This document shows, piece by piece, positions 48,531 through 59,904 of a DNA stretch of 64,000 bases (its first letter is position 1; each line of letters begins with the position of its first letter). Origin of the DNA: Temnothorax longispinosus (Eukaryota > Arthropoda > Insecta > Hymenoptera > Formicidae); contig NC_092364.1 in assembly GCF_030848805.1 (NCBI RefSeq), positions 6,324,001-6,388,000 on the forward strand, given 5' to 3'. Below the pieces are notes generated by a model. It saw only the letters and a list, made by a program, of their open reading frames with translations, made no database searches and had not been told where the DNA came from. The translations under genes were made by a program, and so were the position numbers.

Positions 48531-51500
48531 AAAATATTTCAATAATTATAAGATAATGCCATTTACGGAGATTGTGCTAAGATATATTTAACTTTTCTTA
48601 TAATTTACTTTTACGAAAAATGATATTCTTTCTATCTACATTGTAACTTGTCTTGAAAAATAAATGCGAGATATCGATCATTCTTTTATATTATTGCACA
48701 AGACAATTTTTTGCACGTTACGTAAAATAAAAGGTATATTATATTTAACATAATAAAGTGTAAATGTTAAATATTTTATTCAATGCATTACAAGTTAATT
48801 AATTACTAACAAAAAGTTGATACGTTTATACTCTTCGTTGCTCTTGCACATTACTTAATCCTGCAATTCATACATATTTCAGTTTGTCATTGACTGACAC
48901 GACTCAACTCCGTAAAGTCCGTATACCACCGTATGCGATACATATATATTATAGTAGGTTCACTAAGAAGTTTGCACAGAAGACGCGAAGATGTATCTAG
49001 ACCTATGTATCTAGACATTTGGGCTGAAGAGGAATCTTGTCAGCGGTGTATAATATTTCTTGATAAAATTGCGGACATCCTGTATAGTATAACATCAAAG
49101 AGTCGTATGGTTTCTTGGGTAATATTTCAACTTAATTTGTCGTTTCAGTTTATATGTACAATATGTTTATATGCATTTTATTTTATAAGGAATTGTCAGT
49201 CTTATTCCTTTTATTATTATCTTATTCTTAATATATTTATAAAATAATATTTGTAGGTGAATTAGTTAATGTATGTGTGCTTCCACCAAATGTGCCGGAA
49301 TTCGATATGCAATATCCTTATGTGACATTCGTGTCATCAAGTTTACTTGAAGGACAGTATTTTATAATCGATACAATTGTTTAAAACATTATTGAGAGCT
49401 GAATAGGAAGGACAGTTGCGATCGACAATTTCAAACACTTGTGGTTGATTAAAGGCCTTAGTACATTCATTTATAGGAATCCTATAAATAATAAAATAAT
49501 CGACAAAAAAATGAAATTTTACAACGATCTAGAAATAAAAGGCATTAACAATCTGCTAAGTATATGGTAAAGTATTAATTTTGCTTGGATAAAATTACAG
49601 AAAGAAATGTACTGAATATATTGATTGATAATATTTTCCACTTCATACGTGTGCTTTCCACTTCATATGCATTGCTACTACATACTTACTACACTATTTT
49701 TTGAAACTGAATTACTATTACAGCCGCAGTTGGATACCGTCTCTTTAATACCTGTTTTTACGGATGAATTATTGCCCATGAATATTATCAAGTACGTGTC
49801 GGAAAAAGGGGTGTGTGTTTTTGAATTACTTACATGCTATCTTAGGTGGTCCCACAGATTTCAGACATTTTCTTGTACAATATTTATTGCCACTTCTTTT
49901 TACCTATAGATTCCTAACGACTGATCGTTTTAAGACTTCTCTGTTCCCAACATTTTCACCATAAAGGCGAGGTAACATGATTTTTATGCAAATAAACTAT
50001 AGTTCTTAATTTTAGTTTATTAAACAGCGAATAACAACTTTTATCTTGTGGCTAGCTGTTAGATTCTGTAGAGTGGGATGGATGGTTATATAGACCAGGT
50101 TTCACCTTCTTATCGCGATTCCATGACCATAAGGAAAACTAATTGGCACCTTAAAGCGGACAGATGGGTCGAACAAGAAGAAGTGGATCCGGTGGATCGT
50201 GATCTGATTCAAGAAGTACACAGTACTATAATGATTTTGTTGAAATAGAATTTTTAACATATCTACATGCATTGCCTGCGGTGCCAAAAGAAAAGTTACA
50301 AATGCTAGAATTGGCGTTTCTGGACGACCAGAAGATTTGTGAAATAAGGTAAATATACTTTTCTATATTCAGATTGTTTTGCAGTTGATCGAGTAACATA
50401 TCGCGCACGTATCTCGCAGGTTTCTCTGGCTGCGCTTGTGTATCAAAAGTAGGCGGTTAGATGTGCAAATTCCCGCTTTAAAGTTTGCAAGCGAATATTG
50501 TATGCCGAAATATGCCTGCCTAATATTCCGCGATTTGTACACAAATGGGATTAAGTAACTCGTGAGTTGGCCAAGTCATGGTTTAAGGAGCCTAATAATC
50601 GTTCCAAAATGCTTCCCGAAACCATAGAAAAATTGGAATCCATTCTTGAGGTTGATTTGTCTAAGTCGGAATTTAAAGTCGGTACAACTTTTCAAGATAC
50701 CATCCCTGAGCTCTGGCATCTTTTACCGTCTTCATATACTGATACGTTTCTGTGATTGGTTAATGACACTACAGTAAATTTGCGCGATACGGCCGATGTT
50801 GCTTTATACTATTAACTTCACTTCTCTCGTTTCGTAGCATATATGTTGTTCACGGAGCCATAAATGGTTCGAGCTAAGCTAATTATCATTTATTCTTGAT
50901 GTTGAATTGAGGTCTACTAGATTTGCGCGAAGCGCAAGCCGATGTTGCTTACTATATTAACTTCTTGTATTGTATTGTAAAATTTCAGTTTTGTATTTTG
51001 ATATTATTGAATTATTTATTATTATTTCTGTTATTTAATTCTTTATTGCGGAATTCATAGTCGGTGCTTATTTTCAAGACCGTCTTTAATGTCTTAAGAT
51101 GCTATAATACGGTCCTGTGATTGGTTAATGACACTACAGTAGATTTGCGCGATACGGCCGATGTTGCTTACTATTAACTTCACTTCTCTCGTTTCGTAGC
51201 ATATATGTTGTTCACGGAGCCATAAATGGTTCGAGCTAAGCTAAGAGAAGGTATTAACTTATAAATCGTATGCCTGTGTGAAACTTCCAGCGCTGGTGTA
51301 TTTACTGGTCATAGTTCTTATTATATATGCATATAAAATTTATATAATAATATAATATAATATATTATACATATATATATTTATATATTTAAAATATACG
51401 TAATATATGTATAATTATTATATAATATGTAATATATATCCTATTACACACCACACACACACACACACACTCAGGCGCGCGCGAGGGCGCACTATATTTA

Positions 51501-52205
51501 TAGCTGCTCTGAGAAAAAAAATTTATTGAAAAACGCAAAATGTATTTCATCCAACTAAAATATTTAGTCTGATACGTTCAACTAAACATTAGTTGGTTTA
51601 ACATTAGTTAAATTAACTAATTTTTATTAAAAAATTTTGATGGATCACATGAATAAATTATCGAATGATTATACTTTTCGTAGTGCAACTTAATAATTGT
51701 TGAATCAATCATTGGATCAACAATTAGACAAATTTAGTCCGCGCGTACAGTTAATTTTTTTTCTCAATGTAATACCATCCCTGAGCTCGAGCATCTTATA
51801 ATGTTTCCGTAAACAGCCTAGATGCTACGAAACGCGAGAATGGAGAATGTAATATAGTAAGTATAAGATCGACTGAAATGTGCAAACCAGCTGTAGGCCT
51901 GTTCTATAACGTAACGATTTATATTATATTCTGTCCTATATACATTCAATTTAAATTTTAATAACTATTGTTCGAAATTTATAACAAACAAATATTCAAG
52001 AGAAAAAATAAAAAAATAAATGTATTAGAAGAATTTTTTTTGTAATTCTTTTGTATGATATATTAATGTCATCAGTATCTTCTAAATAGAACTGAATAAT
52101 TATTTATATGTAATTCTGTTCCTTTAGCTATTCTGTATTATAGAGATATTAAAATAAAGCTTAATGATGTAACAGTAATAGTACCTTTACCTATCATATT
52201 AAAAT

Positions 52206-52990
52206 TAAATAGCGCGTACCGCGCGTCTGTATGTCTAGTTAAGACAAAAATTAATTTACGGAATATTTCGATAAATACTGAAAATTTTAAAATATATTTA
52301 TTTTAATAAATAAATGTTTTGTAAAATTTCAGTTTTGTATTTTAATATTATTGAATTATTTATTATTATTTCAGTTATTTCTTTATTTTACGATGTGTTA
52401 GAAGATTTATTTAAGAAACATCTATTGAAAGACGCATAGTTTACCGAATTTATTTCCGTTTTCAAATTTTTGTCTTATCGAACAATACAACTTTTTAAAT
52501 ATATTTTTTAATACATATTTAAGCTATTAAAATTTACTTCACATTGCTCTACCTTATACTAAATTAGAGTATATGTATCTATATATACACACATACATAC
52601 AACACAGTTCTACGCGTGTAGTGATATGTCATCATTAAATTTTTTGTTGCGTAATACATATAATTCTTGTAATCTATATATAGGCTGGACGTTGATGAGT
52701 CAGTCAGTCAGTTAGGACATTTGTTTCATACATATATAAACAAATGTCCTAACTGACTGACTGACTCATCAACGTCCAACCTAAACCCCTAAATCTAGTG
52801 ACTTATGAAATTGGCGCATATTCCTGCCATGTCGTAAGAAGGAAGCTTTATAAGTTCAACCCCTAAGGGGGTGAAACGAGGTAAAATATGTTTTTACGAA
52901 TTTCTCCATATCTCTTAGGCCCGATGAGATATCGACTTGGTTCTTTTTATTTAACATACCGTAGTGAAACACGGGTATCAAGCTTTATCA
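52206..52990 (+). mobile_element. Possible rolling-circle-type element remnant
   Basis: The right end reads TACCGTAGTGAAACACGGGT followed by ATCAAGCTT. A weak CCGT/ACGG hairpin precedes the ATCAAGCT end, resembling non-autonomous Helitron-like 3' ends. The left end near GCGCGTACCGCGCG is less certain. A second copy lies at about 57426-58160. Both belong to the duplicated flank. Confidence 0.35.
52681..52793. mobile_element. Hairpin MITE present in only one duplicate
   Basis: The arms TAGGCTGGACGTTGATGAGT and its complement at 52770-52793 pair, with further pairing of GTTAGGACATTTGTTT and AAACAAATGTCCTAAC. The paralogous position near 57897-57935 keeps only one arm (CTGACTGACTCATCAACGTCC), so the hairpin was reduced there or formed here. 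Confidence 0.75.
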
Positions 52991-53081
52991 TTAAATACCG
53001 ATAAAATTTATATTGTCCGTCAACCATACTCGCGATAAAGATTACTTTGGATGCAGGACGATTGACGGGTAGGGCGTTGGT

Positions 53082-54278
53082 ATGGCACTTGGTTTAGGAG
53101 AACCTTTGATCACGAATAAATATAAAAGGAAAATCGTGTGTTGTTCCTTGAGCAAGGATCAAGTAAGAAAATCAGGTACTTTTTGCAATTCTGTTTACAA
53201 GTTTCATTTACATTTTTATCGAAAATTATATGTATAATTATATTATCGGATTTTATATTATAATTCACGCTTATACATATGTAGTTGCTACATTTTTGTA
53301 GCTGAACGTCTAGTGCCATCCATATCTTTTAAAACAAAGGCATTAATTCTTTTATTTCCTCTGTTAGATGATAGTGATATGATATTCAGCCTAGACGAGG
53401 ATCATCTCGAGAACAACGTTACATCCGACAATGCAACACGCACTTGTATAGAAAATCCCGCCACTTTAAGAGGTACCCCTATATAAAAGCAAAGACCACG
53501 CTCACCTTTGCGTTTAAAATCATTCACTACTCATAGACGTAAACACGTAAGAATCTTTTCTTAAAAGAAAAAAATATATATAATATATAATTTAATATTT
53601 GCACTTGTTATCGTTTCCTGATATTTTCAAGTTTTCAACACGTATATTTTTAAATTTATAATGCTAAGCGTTAAAAAATGCAAGAATTTTTCTTTATATT
53701 TTAATTTATTTTATTTTAATTTTTCTTTATATTTTAATTATTTACAGGTGACTTTGAAAGGAAGATACAGGGTAGATATAACGCCTTTATCTTATCTACC
53801 AGGTGGAAGGATAGAGAGATATCAAGGCAACCTAAATTTATTTTTCATTTGCGAAAGTACATCGATACGGGAGGTGAATGAGTTCATAATGACGATTATT
53901 CTCAACGGAATGTTAGAAATTCAACTATTAAAATCCTGATGATGATGATGTGTTACATCAGAATGGTGGATTGAGTGGTTTCACCCACAGTTTCGTAATG
54001 GAAGTTTTGGCAATTGTTCGCGCGCACATTACGGCATTAGGCGGTAACGTTATGGTAGCGTTCTTTATGACGCAGTGTGTGCTTCTTCACAGCCCTCACA
54101 AAAATCAAGTTAGTAAAAAACATTATTTTACCTGCATTATACACATTCCCACGCTTGTTGTATATTTCATAAAAAAATATGTTTCCAGGATCAATGTCTC
54201 ATTAATGTGGGTGGCGATGTCGTAACGGTATCTTATTATGCGGATGAGAATAAGCACATTGCTGTTTCAAATTGCTGA
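53082..54278 (+). pseudogene. C2CD5-like 3' gene fragment
   Basis: Five exon-like blocks: 53082-53177 (LGEPLITNKYKRKIVC), 53368-53548, 53748-53873, 53962-54108, 54189-54278. All have GT-AG ends and matching phase. The last three encode VDITPLSYLPGGRIERY, NLNLFFICESTSIRE, GGLSGFTHSFVMEVLAIVRA, HITALGG and CLINVGGDVVTVSY, then stop. These match the conserved C-terminal domain of C2CD5 (a C2-domain protein of vesicle traffic). Block 2 contains an in-frame TAA after RGTPI, and an in-frame TAG lies just upstream of block 1. The N-terminal C2 domain and most of the protein are absent. So it is a duplicated 3' piece, not a working C2CD5 gene. Confidence 0.8.
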
Positions 54279-54692
54279 CCCCAACCTTCACATTTGGCAC
54301 CGCCATAAACGAATATTTAATAATGGCAATTAATGCTGTTTATATATTTACCATCAATGCTGTTATAGATAGAATCGTGTATAGCGGTTCTGCGAGACTT
54401 TCATTGCATTGTGCAATACTTAATCTCAAGTATCTATTCGTAGCAATCGACATTGTTATTTATTAATTGATTTTACAAAGATAAAAATTCGATACCATAT
54501 TTAAAATATTATTTTCTTTATGAATTAATACACTAGAACGTAATAAAACGTGACAAAGGTATATCAGTTTATTGTTATAGATTTAAAATATCTTGTATAT
54601 TTAATATTTACTGTGTGACTAAACACAATTATATATATATATATATATATATTACTATTTTATTACTATTTTATTTTTAATATGTTTATAAA

Positions 54693-56244
54693 ATGATATA
54701 TGTTGATATAGTTAATGTATGTGTGCTTCCACCAAATGTGCCGGAATTCGATATGCAATATCCTGATATGACATTCGTGTCATCAAGTTTACTCGAAGGA
54801 CAGTATTCTATGATCGATACAATTGTTCAAAACATCATTGAGAGCTGGATAGGAAAGGCAGTTGCGATTGACAATTTCAAACACTTGTGGTTGATTAAAG
54901 GCCTTAGTACATTCATTTATAGGAATCCTATAAATAATATAATAGACGCCGAAGATATTCGCGAATTTCTAAAAATAAAAGGCATTAACAATGTGCTGAA
55001 TATGGTAAAGTATTAATTTTGCTTGGTTAAAATTACAAAAAGAAATGTATTAAATATGATTAATAATATTATTTTCCACTTCCTACGTGTGCTTTCCACT
55101 TCATATGCATTACATACTTACTACACTGTTTTTTGAAACTGAATTATACTATTACAGTTACATTTACATAATTTTACTACACTATATTCTGAAACTGAAT
55201 TATACTATTACAGTTACATTTACATATTTTTACACTATTTTCTGAAACTGAATTACTGTTACAGCCAGAGTTACGAACCGTCTCTTTAGTACCTGTTTTT
55301 ACGCAAAATTTATTGCCCATAAACATTATCAAGTACGTGTCGGAAAAAGGGTGTGTGTTTTTGAATTACTTACAAGATAAGATAGGTGGCCCCGAAGAAT
55401 TCAAAAGTTTTCTCTTAAATGGTTTATGGCCACATTGTAAAGAACGTAAAATCCTAACGACTGATCGTTTTGAGATTCTTCTGAATGGATATTTTTCTAC
55501 TAATGGAAAACCCAAGGTAACATGATTTTTATGCAAATAAACTATAGTTCTTAATTTTAGTTTATTAAACAACGAATAACAACTTTTATCTTGTGGCTAG
55601 ATTTTAAATACTGTAGATTGGGATAAATGGTTTAATGAACCAGATTTCCCACCTTCTTATCACAATTCCATGGTCATAAGGAGTCGTTGGCAGAGGTGGG
55701 TCGAACAAGAAACAGCGTGTTTTGCCAAAAACTTGGACCAGTCTAATGATTTCGCTATAATAGAATTTTTAACTTATTTACTTGCATTGCCTAATACGGT
55801 TCTGACGGCAGAGAAGTTACGAAAGATAGAAGATACGTTTCTGCGTGATCAGGAGATTTGTGTGAGGGAAATAAGGTAAATATATACTTTTCTATATTCT
55901 ATATTACTAATATACTTTTCTATATTCAGATTGTTTTGCAGTTGATCGAGTAACATATCGCGCACGTATCTCGCAGGTTTCTCTGGCTGCGCTTGTGTAT
56001 CAAAAATAGATGGTTAGATGATAACGAACGAATATTCGAGGATGCTATAAACTTTGCCAGCGAATATTGTATGCCGAAATATGCCTGCCCAATATTCCGC
56101 GATTTGTACGAATGGGAAGTAACTCGTGAGTTGGCCAGGATATGGTTTATGGATCAGCGTGATAGTCCTAGTTCTAAAATGCTTCCCGAAACCATAAACG
56201 AATTATCATCCATTCTTGGGGTTGCATTGGAAGATAGAGTATGA
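54693..56244 (+). CDS. LTA4H-like copy 3, 3' half with intact frame
   Basis: Exons 54693-55004, 55265-55516, 55601-55875 and 55977-56244 join in phase and are open from an ATG at 54693 to TGA, 368 residues. They correspond to exons 7-10 of copy 1; exons 1-6 are absent and a C2CD5-like fragment lies upstream instead. Motifs: VCVLPPNVPEF, LLEGQYSMIDTIV, HLWLIKGL, IGGPEEF, FLWLRLCIKNRW. The HEISH position reads QNIIE, WLNEG reads WLIKG, and the VPYE tyrosine is Ser (KYVSEKG). This copy has therefore lost even the tyrosine kept by copy 1. The original acceptor of exon 7 (TTTGTAG in copy 2) has changed, and the frame now has its own ATG. It could be a short expressed protein, a 3' part of a chimeric transcript, or a recently broken copy. 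Confidence 0.6.
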
Positions 56245-58200
56245 TTATACAACAAATGTCTTATATATATATATTAACTGACGGAAGATGATATGTCAAA
56301 AAAGAAGTTAAAATAAGTTTGTCCTGATTGATACAAAATGACATACAGGTATACAGCAAATTTGCGCTTTACGGCCGATATTGCTTACTATTAACAGCTC
56401 TCGTTTCGTGGCATACATGTTGTTCACGGAGCCATAAAAGGTTCGAGCTAACCTAAGAAAAGCTATTAATTTATAAATTGTATGCCTGTGTGAAACTTTG
56501 TCGAGTGTGCGCTGGTGTATTTACTGGTCATAGTTGTTATTATATATGCATATAAAATCCATATAATAATATAATATAATATATTATACATATATATATT
56601 TATATATTTAAAATATATGTAATATATGTATAATTATATAATATGTAATATATATCCTATTACACACCACACACATACACAAACACTCAGGCACGCGCGA
56701 GGGCGCACTATTTATAGCTACTCTGAGAAAGAAATTTATTGAAAAACGCTAAATGTATTTCATCCAACTAAAATATTTAGTCTGATACGTTCAACTAAAC
56801 ATTAGTTGGTTTAACATTAGTTAAATTAACTAACTTTTATTAAAAAATTTTGATGGATGACATGAATAAACTATAGAATGATTACACTTTTCTTAGTGCA
56901 ACTTAATAATAATTGTTGAATCAACCATTGGATCAACAATTATACAAATTTAGTCCGCGCGTACAGTCAATTTTTTTTCTCAATGTAATACCATCCCTGA
57001 GCTCAAGCATTTTATGTTTCCGCAAACAGCCTAGAATGCTACGAAACCCGAGAAGGGAGAATGTATATAGTAAGTATAAGATCGACTGAAATATGCAGAC
57101 CAGCTGTAGGCCTTTTCTATAACGTAACAATTTATATTATATATTCTGTCCTATATACATTCAATTTATATTTTAATAACTACTGTTCAAAATTTATAAC
57201 AAACAAATATTCAAGCGAAAAAATAAAAAAATAAATGTATTAGAAGAATTTTTTGTGTCATTTTTTTGTATGAAATATTAATATCATCAGTACCTATCTT
57301 TTAAACAGAACTGAATAATTGTTCACATGTAATTCTGTTCCTTTAGCTATTCTGCATAGAGATATTAAAATAAAACTTAATAATGTGATAGTAATAGAGT
57401 ACTTTTACCTATAATATTAAAACTAAATAGCGCGTACCGCGCGTCTGTATGTCTAGTTAAGACAAAAATTAATTTACGGAGTATTTCGATAAGTACTGAA
57501 AATTTTAAAATATATTAATTTTAATAAGGAAATGTTTTGTAAAATTTCAGTTTTGTATTTTGATATTATTGAATTATTTATTATTATTTCAGTTATTTCT
57601 TTATTGCAATGTGTTTAGAAAATTTATATAATTTTATTTAAAAAACATCTATTGAAAGACGCATAGTTTACCGCATTTATTTCCGTTTTTAAATTTGTCT
57701 TATTTAACAATACAACTTTTTAAATATATTTCTTAATACATATTTAAGCTATTAAAATTCACTTTACATTGCTCTACCTTATACTAAATTGGTATATGTA
57801 TCTATTTATACACACATACAACATAGTACTACGCTTGAAGCAATATATCATCATTAAATTTTTCTGTTGCGTAACATCTATATAATTCTTGTAATCTATA
57901 TATCCTGACTGACTCATCAACGTCCAGTCTAAACCCTTAAATCTAGAAACTCATAAAATTGGGGACGCATACTCCTTCCTTTCGTAAGCATCCACTAAGG
58001 AAAGAGTTTTAGAAATTTAATCCTTAAGGGGGTTAAACGAGGTAAAATATGTTTTCACGGATTTCTCAATATCTCTTAGGCCCAATGAGATATCGGCTTG
58101 GTTTTTTTTTATTTATTTAATGTAGTTACATACCGTAGCGAAACACGGGTATCAAGCTATATCAATAAATACTTATACAATTTATATTGTTCGTCGACCA
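56245..58200. repeat. 3' flank unit, second copy of a tandem duplication
   Basis: Near-identical to 50755-53040 over most of its length, including the GCGCGTACCGCGCG block and the CGGGTATCAAGCT end. The upstream 130-base direct repeat occurs only once here. No gene is seen. Confidence 0.8.
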
Positions 58201-58255
58201 TACTCGCGATAAGGACTACTTTGGATGCAGGACGATTGACGAGTAGGGCGTTGGT

Positions 58256-58850
58256 ATGGCACTTGGTTTAGAAGAACCTTTGATCACAAATAAATATAAA
58301 AGGAAAATCGTGTGTCGTTCCTTGAGCAAGGATCAAGTAAGAAAATCAGGTACTTTTTGCAATTCTGTTTACAAGTTTCATTTACATTTTTATCGAAAAT
58401 TATGTGTATATATGTATATTATCGGATTTTATATTGCAATTCACGCTTATACATATGTAGTTGCTACATTTTTGTAGCTGAACGTCTCCATCCATATCTT
58501 ATAAAACAAAGGCATTAATTCTTTTATTTCCTCTGTTAGATGATAGTGATATGATATTCAGCCTAGACGAGGATCATCTCGAGAACAATGTTACATACAA
58601 TGTTACATTACAAATTGCTGACGCCAACCTCCACATTCGGCACCGTCATGAACGACTATTTAATAATGGCAATTAATGCTGTTAAAAAATATATATATGT
58701 ACATATATTTACCAGTATCAATGCTCATAGATAGGATCGTGTATAGCGGTTCTGTGAGACTTTTATTGCATTTTGCAATACCTAATCTCAAGTATCTCTT
58801 TGTAGCAATCGTCATTGTTATTTATTAATTTATTTTACAAAGATAAAGAT
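58256..58850 (+). pseudogene. Second C2CD5-like fragment, internally deleted
   Basis: Block 1 (58256-58351, LEEPLITNKYKRKIVCRSLS) and the start of block 2 (from 58542, DDSDMIFSLDEDHLENNV) match the fragment at 53082. The sequence then jumps to the region just past that fragment's stop codon (CAAATTGCTGACGCCAACCT). The deletion removed the three conserved C-terminal exons. Confidence 0.85.
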
Positions 58851-59039
58851 GCGATACTTAATTTAAAATATTATTTTTTTTATGAATTAATACACTATAA
58901 CGTAATAAAACGTGACAAAAGTATATCAGTCTGTTGTTATAGATTTAAAATATCGTGTATATTTATCATCTACTGTGACTAAATATTTAAATGGTTTGAT
59001 ATTTATGAACTGTAGTGACTAAATATAATTTTATCTCTA

Positions 59040-59240
59040 TATATATATTTTTTTATCTTGCTCTATGAAATATCCCTACTGTGCGCATAGTGATGTTACC
59101 ACCAATTCTCCGTTGTATAATGAATTTTAATTTTTTATAAAAATATAAAAATACTCAATTATATATCAAAGTACTCCGTTATTGATAGTACAATCGGAAA
59201 GTCAATAATTCTACACATAAAAAGCCTAAACTAATTGTAA
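59040..59240 (+). pseudogene. Decayed remnant of a fourth LTA4H-like copy
   Basis: Short matches to exon 7 of copy 3 in the right order: CTACTGTGCGCATAGTGATG / TTACCACCAATTCTCCG against the VCVLPPN region, and GTACTCCGTTATTGATAGTA against the QYSMIDT region. The frame is destroyed. The assembly gap begins 130 bases later, so further exons may be hidden. Confidence 0.5.
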
Positions 59241-59371
59241 CTATGTAGAATCAACAGAAATATATAAATTTATATTTTTTTGCCGATTGCGCTACAAATG
59301 ACGGTTTACTTAAACATAGGATATTAATACATAAATAAAATATTAATCTGTAGAATGTACATTAGAGAAAA

Positions 59372-59871
59372 NNNNNNNNNNNNNNNNNNNNNNNNNNNNN
59401 NNNNNNNNNNNNNNNNNNNNNNNNNNNNNNNNNNNNNNNNNNNNNNNNNNNNNNNNNNNNNNNNNNNNNNNNNNNNNNNNNNNNNNNNNNNNNNNNNNNN
59501 NNNNNNNNNNNNNNNNNNNNNNNNNNNNNNNNNNNNNNNNNNNNNNNNNNNNNNNNNNNNNNNNNNNNNNNNNNNNNNNNNNNNNNNNNNNNNNNNNNNN
59601 NNNNNNNNNNNNNNNNNNNNNNNNNNNNNNNNNNNNNNNNNNNNNNNNNNNNNNNNNNNNNNNNNNNNNNNNNNNNNNNNNNNNNNNNNNNNNNNNNNNN
59701 NNNNNNNNNNNNNNNNNNNNNNNNNNNNNNNNNNNNNNNNNNNNNNNNNNNNNNNNNNNNNNNNNNNNNNNNNNNNNNNNNNNNNNNNNNNNNNNNNNNN
59801 NNNNNNNNNNNNNNNNNNNNNNNNNNNNNNNNNNNNNNNNNNNNNNNNNNNNNNNNNNNNNNNNNNNNNNN
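59372..59871. other. Assembly gap (500 N)
   Basis: A run of exactly 500 N. The round number suggests a gap of unknown true size. It falls inside the tandemly duplicated region, where assembly is likely to fail. Confidence 0.98.
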
Positions 59872-59904
59872 AAATATGCAAACTATTTATTAATATACAT
59901 ATAA

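Larger units (their letters stand above)
45905..48735. repeat. Large inverted duplication around the dynein light chain gene
   Basis: The left arm (about 45905-47250) and right arm (about 47945-48735) are inverted copies. The outer ends ACGTAACGTGCA and TGCACGTTACGT and the inner ends TCGTCCGATCA... and ...AATCGGACGAATAA show this. The left arm holds the full gene. The right arm lacks most of it through an internal deletion and has other small differences. The spacer carries two hairpin MITEs. Confidence 0.85.
44208..50754 (+). pseudogene. LTA4H-like copy 2, broken
   Basis: Exon 1 (44208-44256) is alignable to copy 1, with the same length and phase. Exon 2 is missing, replaced by repeat sequence (about 44590-45475). 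Exon 3 (about 45504-45675) is frameshifted. Exon 4 (45754-45864) is open (CKIQIEYKTRPNSPALYKLT). Exon 5 is absent. Exon 6 remnant (about 48890-49120) keeps IYIIVGSLRS and WAEEESCQ. Exon 7 (49257-49569) has two in-frame stops (after DTIV and after NIIES). Exon 8 (from 49725) has a one-base insertion in a G-run. Exons 9 and 10 run to 50754. Between exons 4 and 6 sits an inverted duplication with a dynein light chain gene. It has the same zinc-site losses as copy 3, so it was already non-enzymatic before decay. Confidence 0.85.
50755..53040. repeat. 3' flank unit, first copy of a tandem duplication
   Basis: Matches 56330-58200, which follows LTA4H-like copy 3. It contains a further local direct repeat of about 130 bases (50754-50885 and 51117-51245, starting GATTGGTTAATGACACTACA). 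It also has AT-rich and CA microsatellite DNA (51330-51471), a Y-rich repeat with GCGCGTACCGCGCG (near 52211) and a CGGGTATCAAGCT end (near 52975). No protein-coding gene is seen. Confidence 0.75.
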
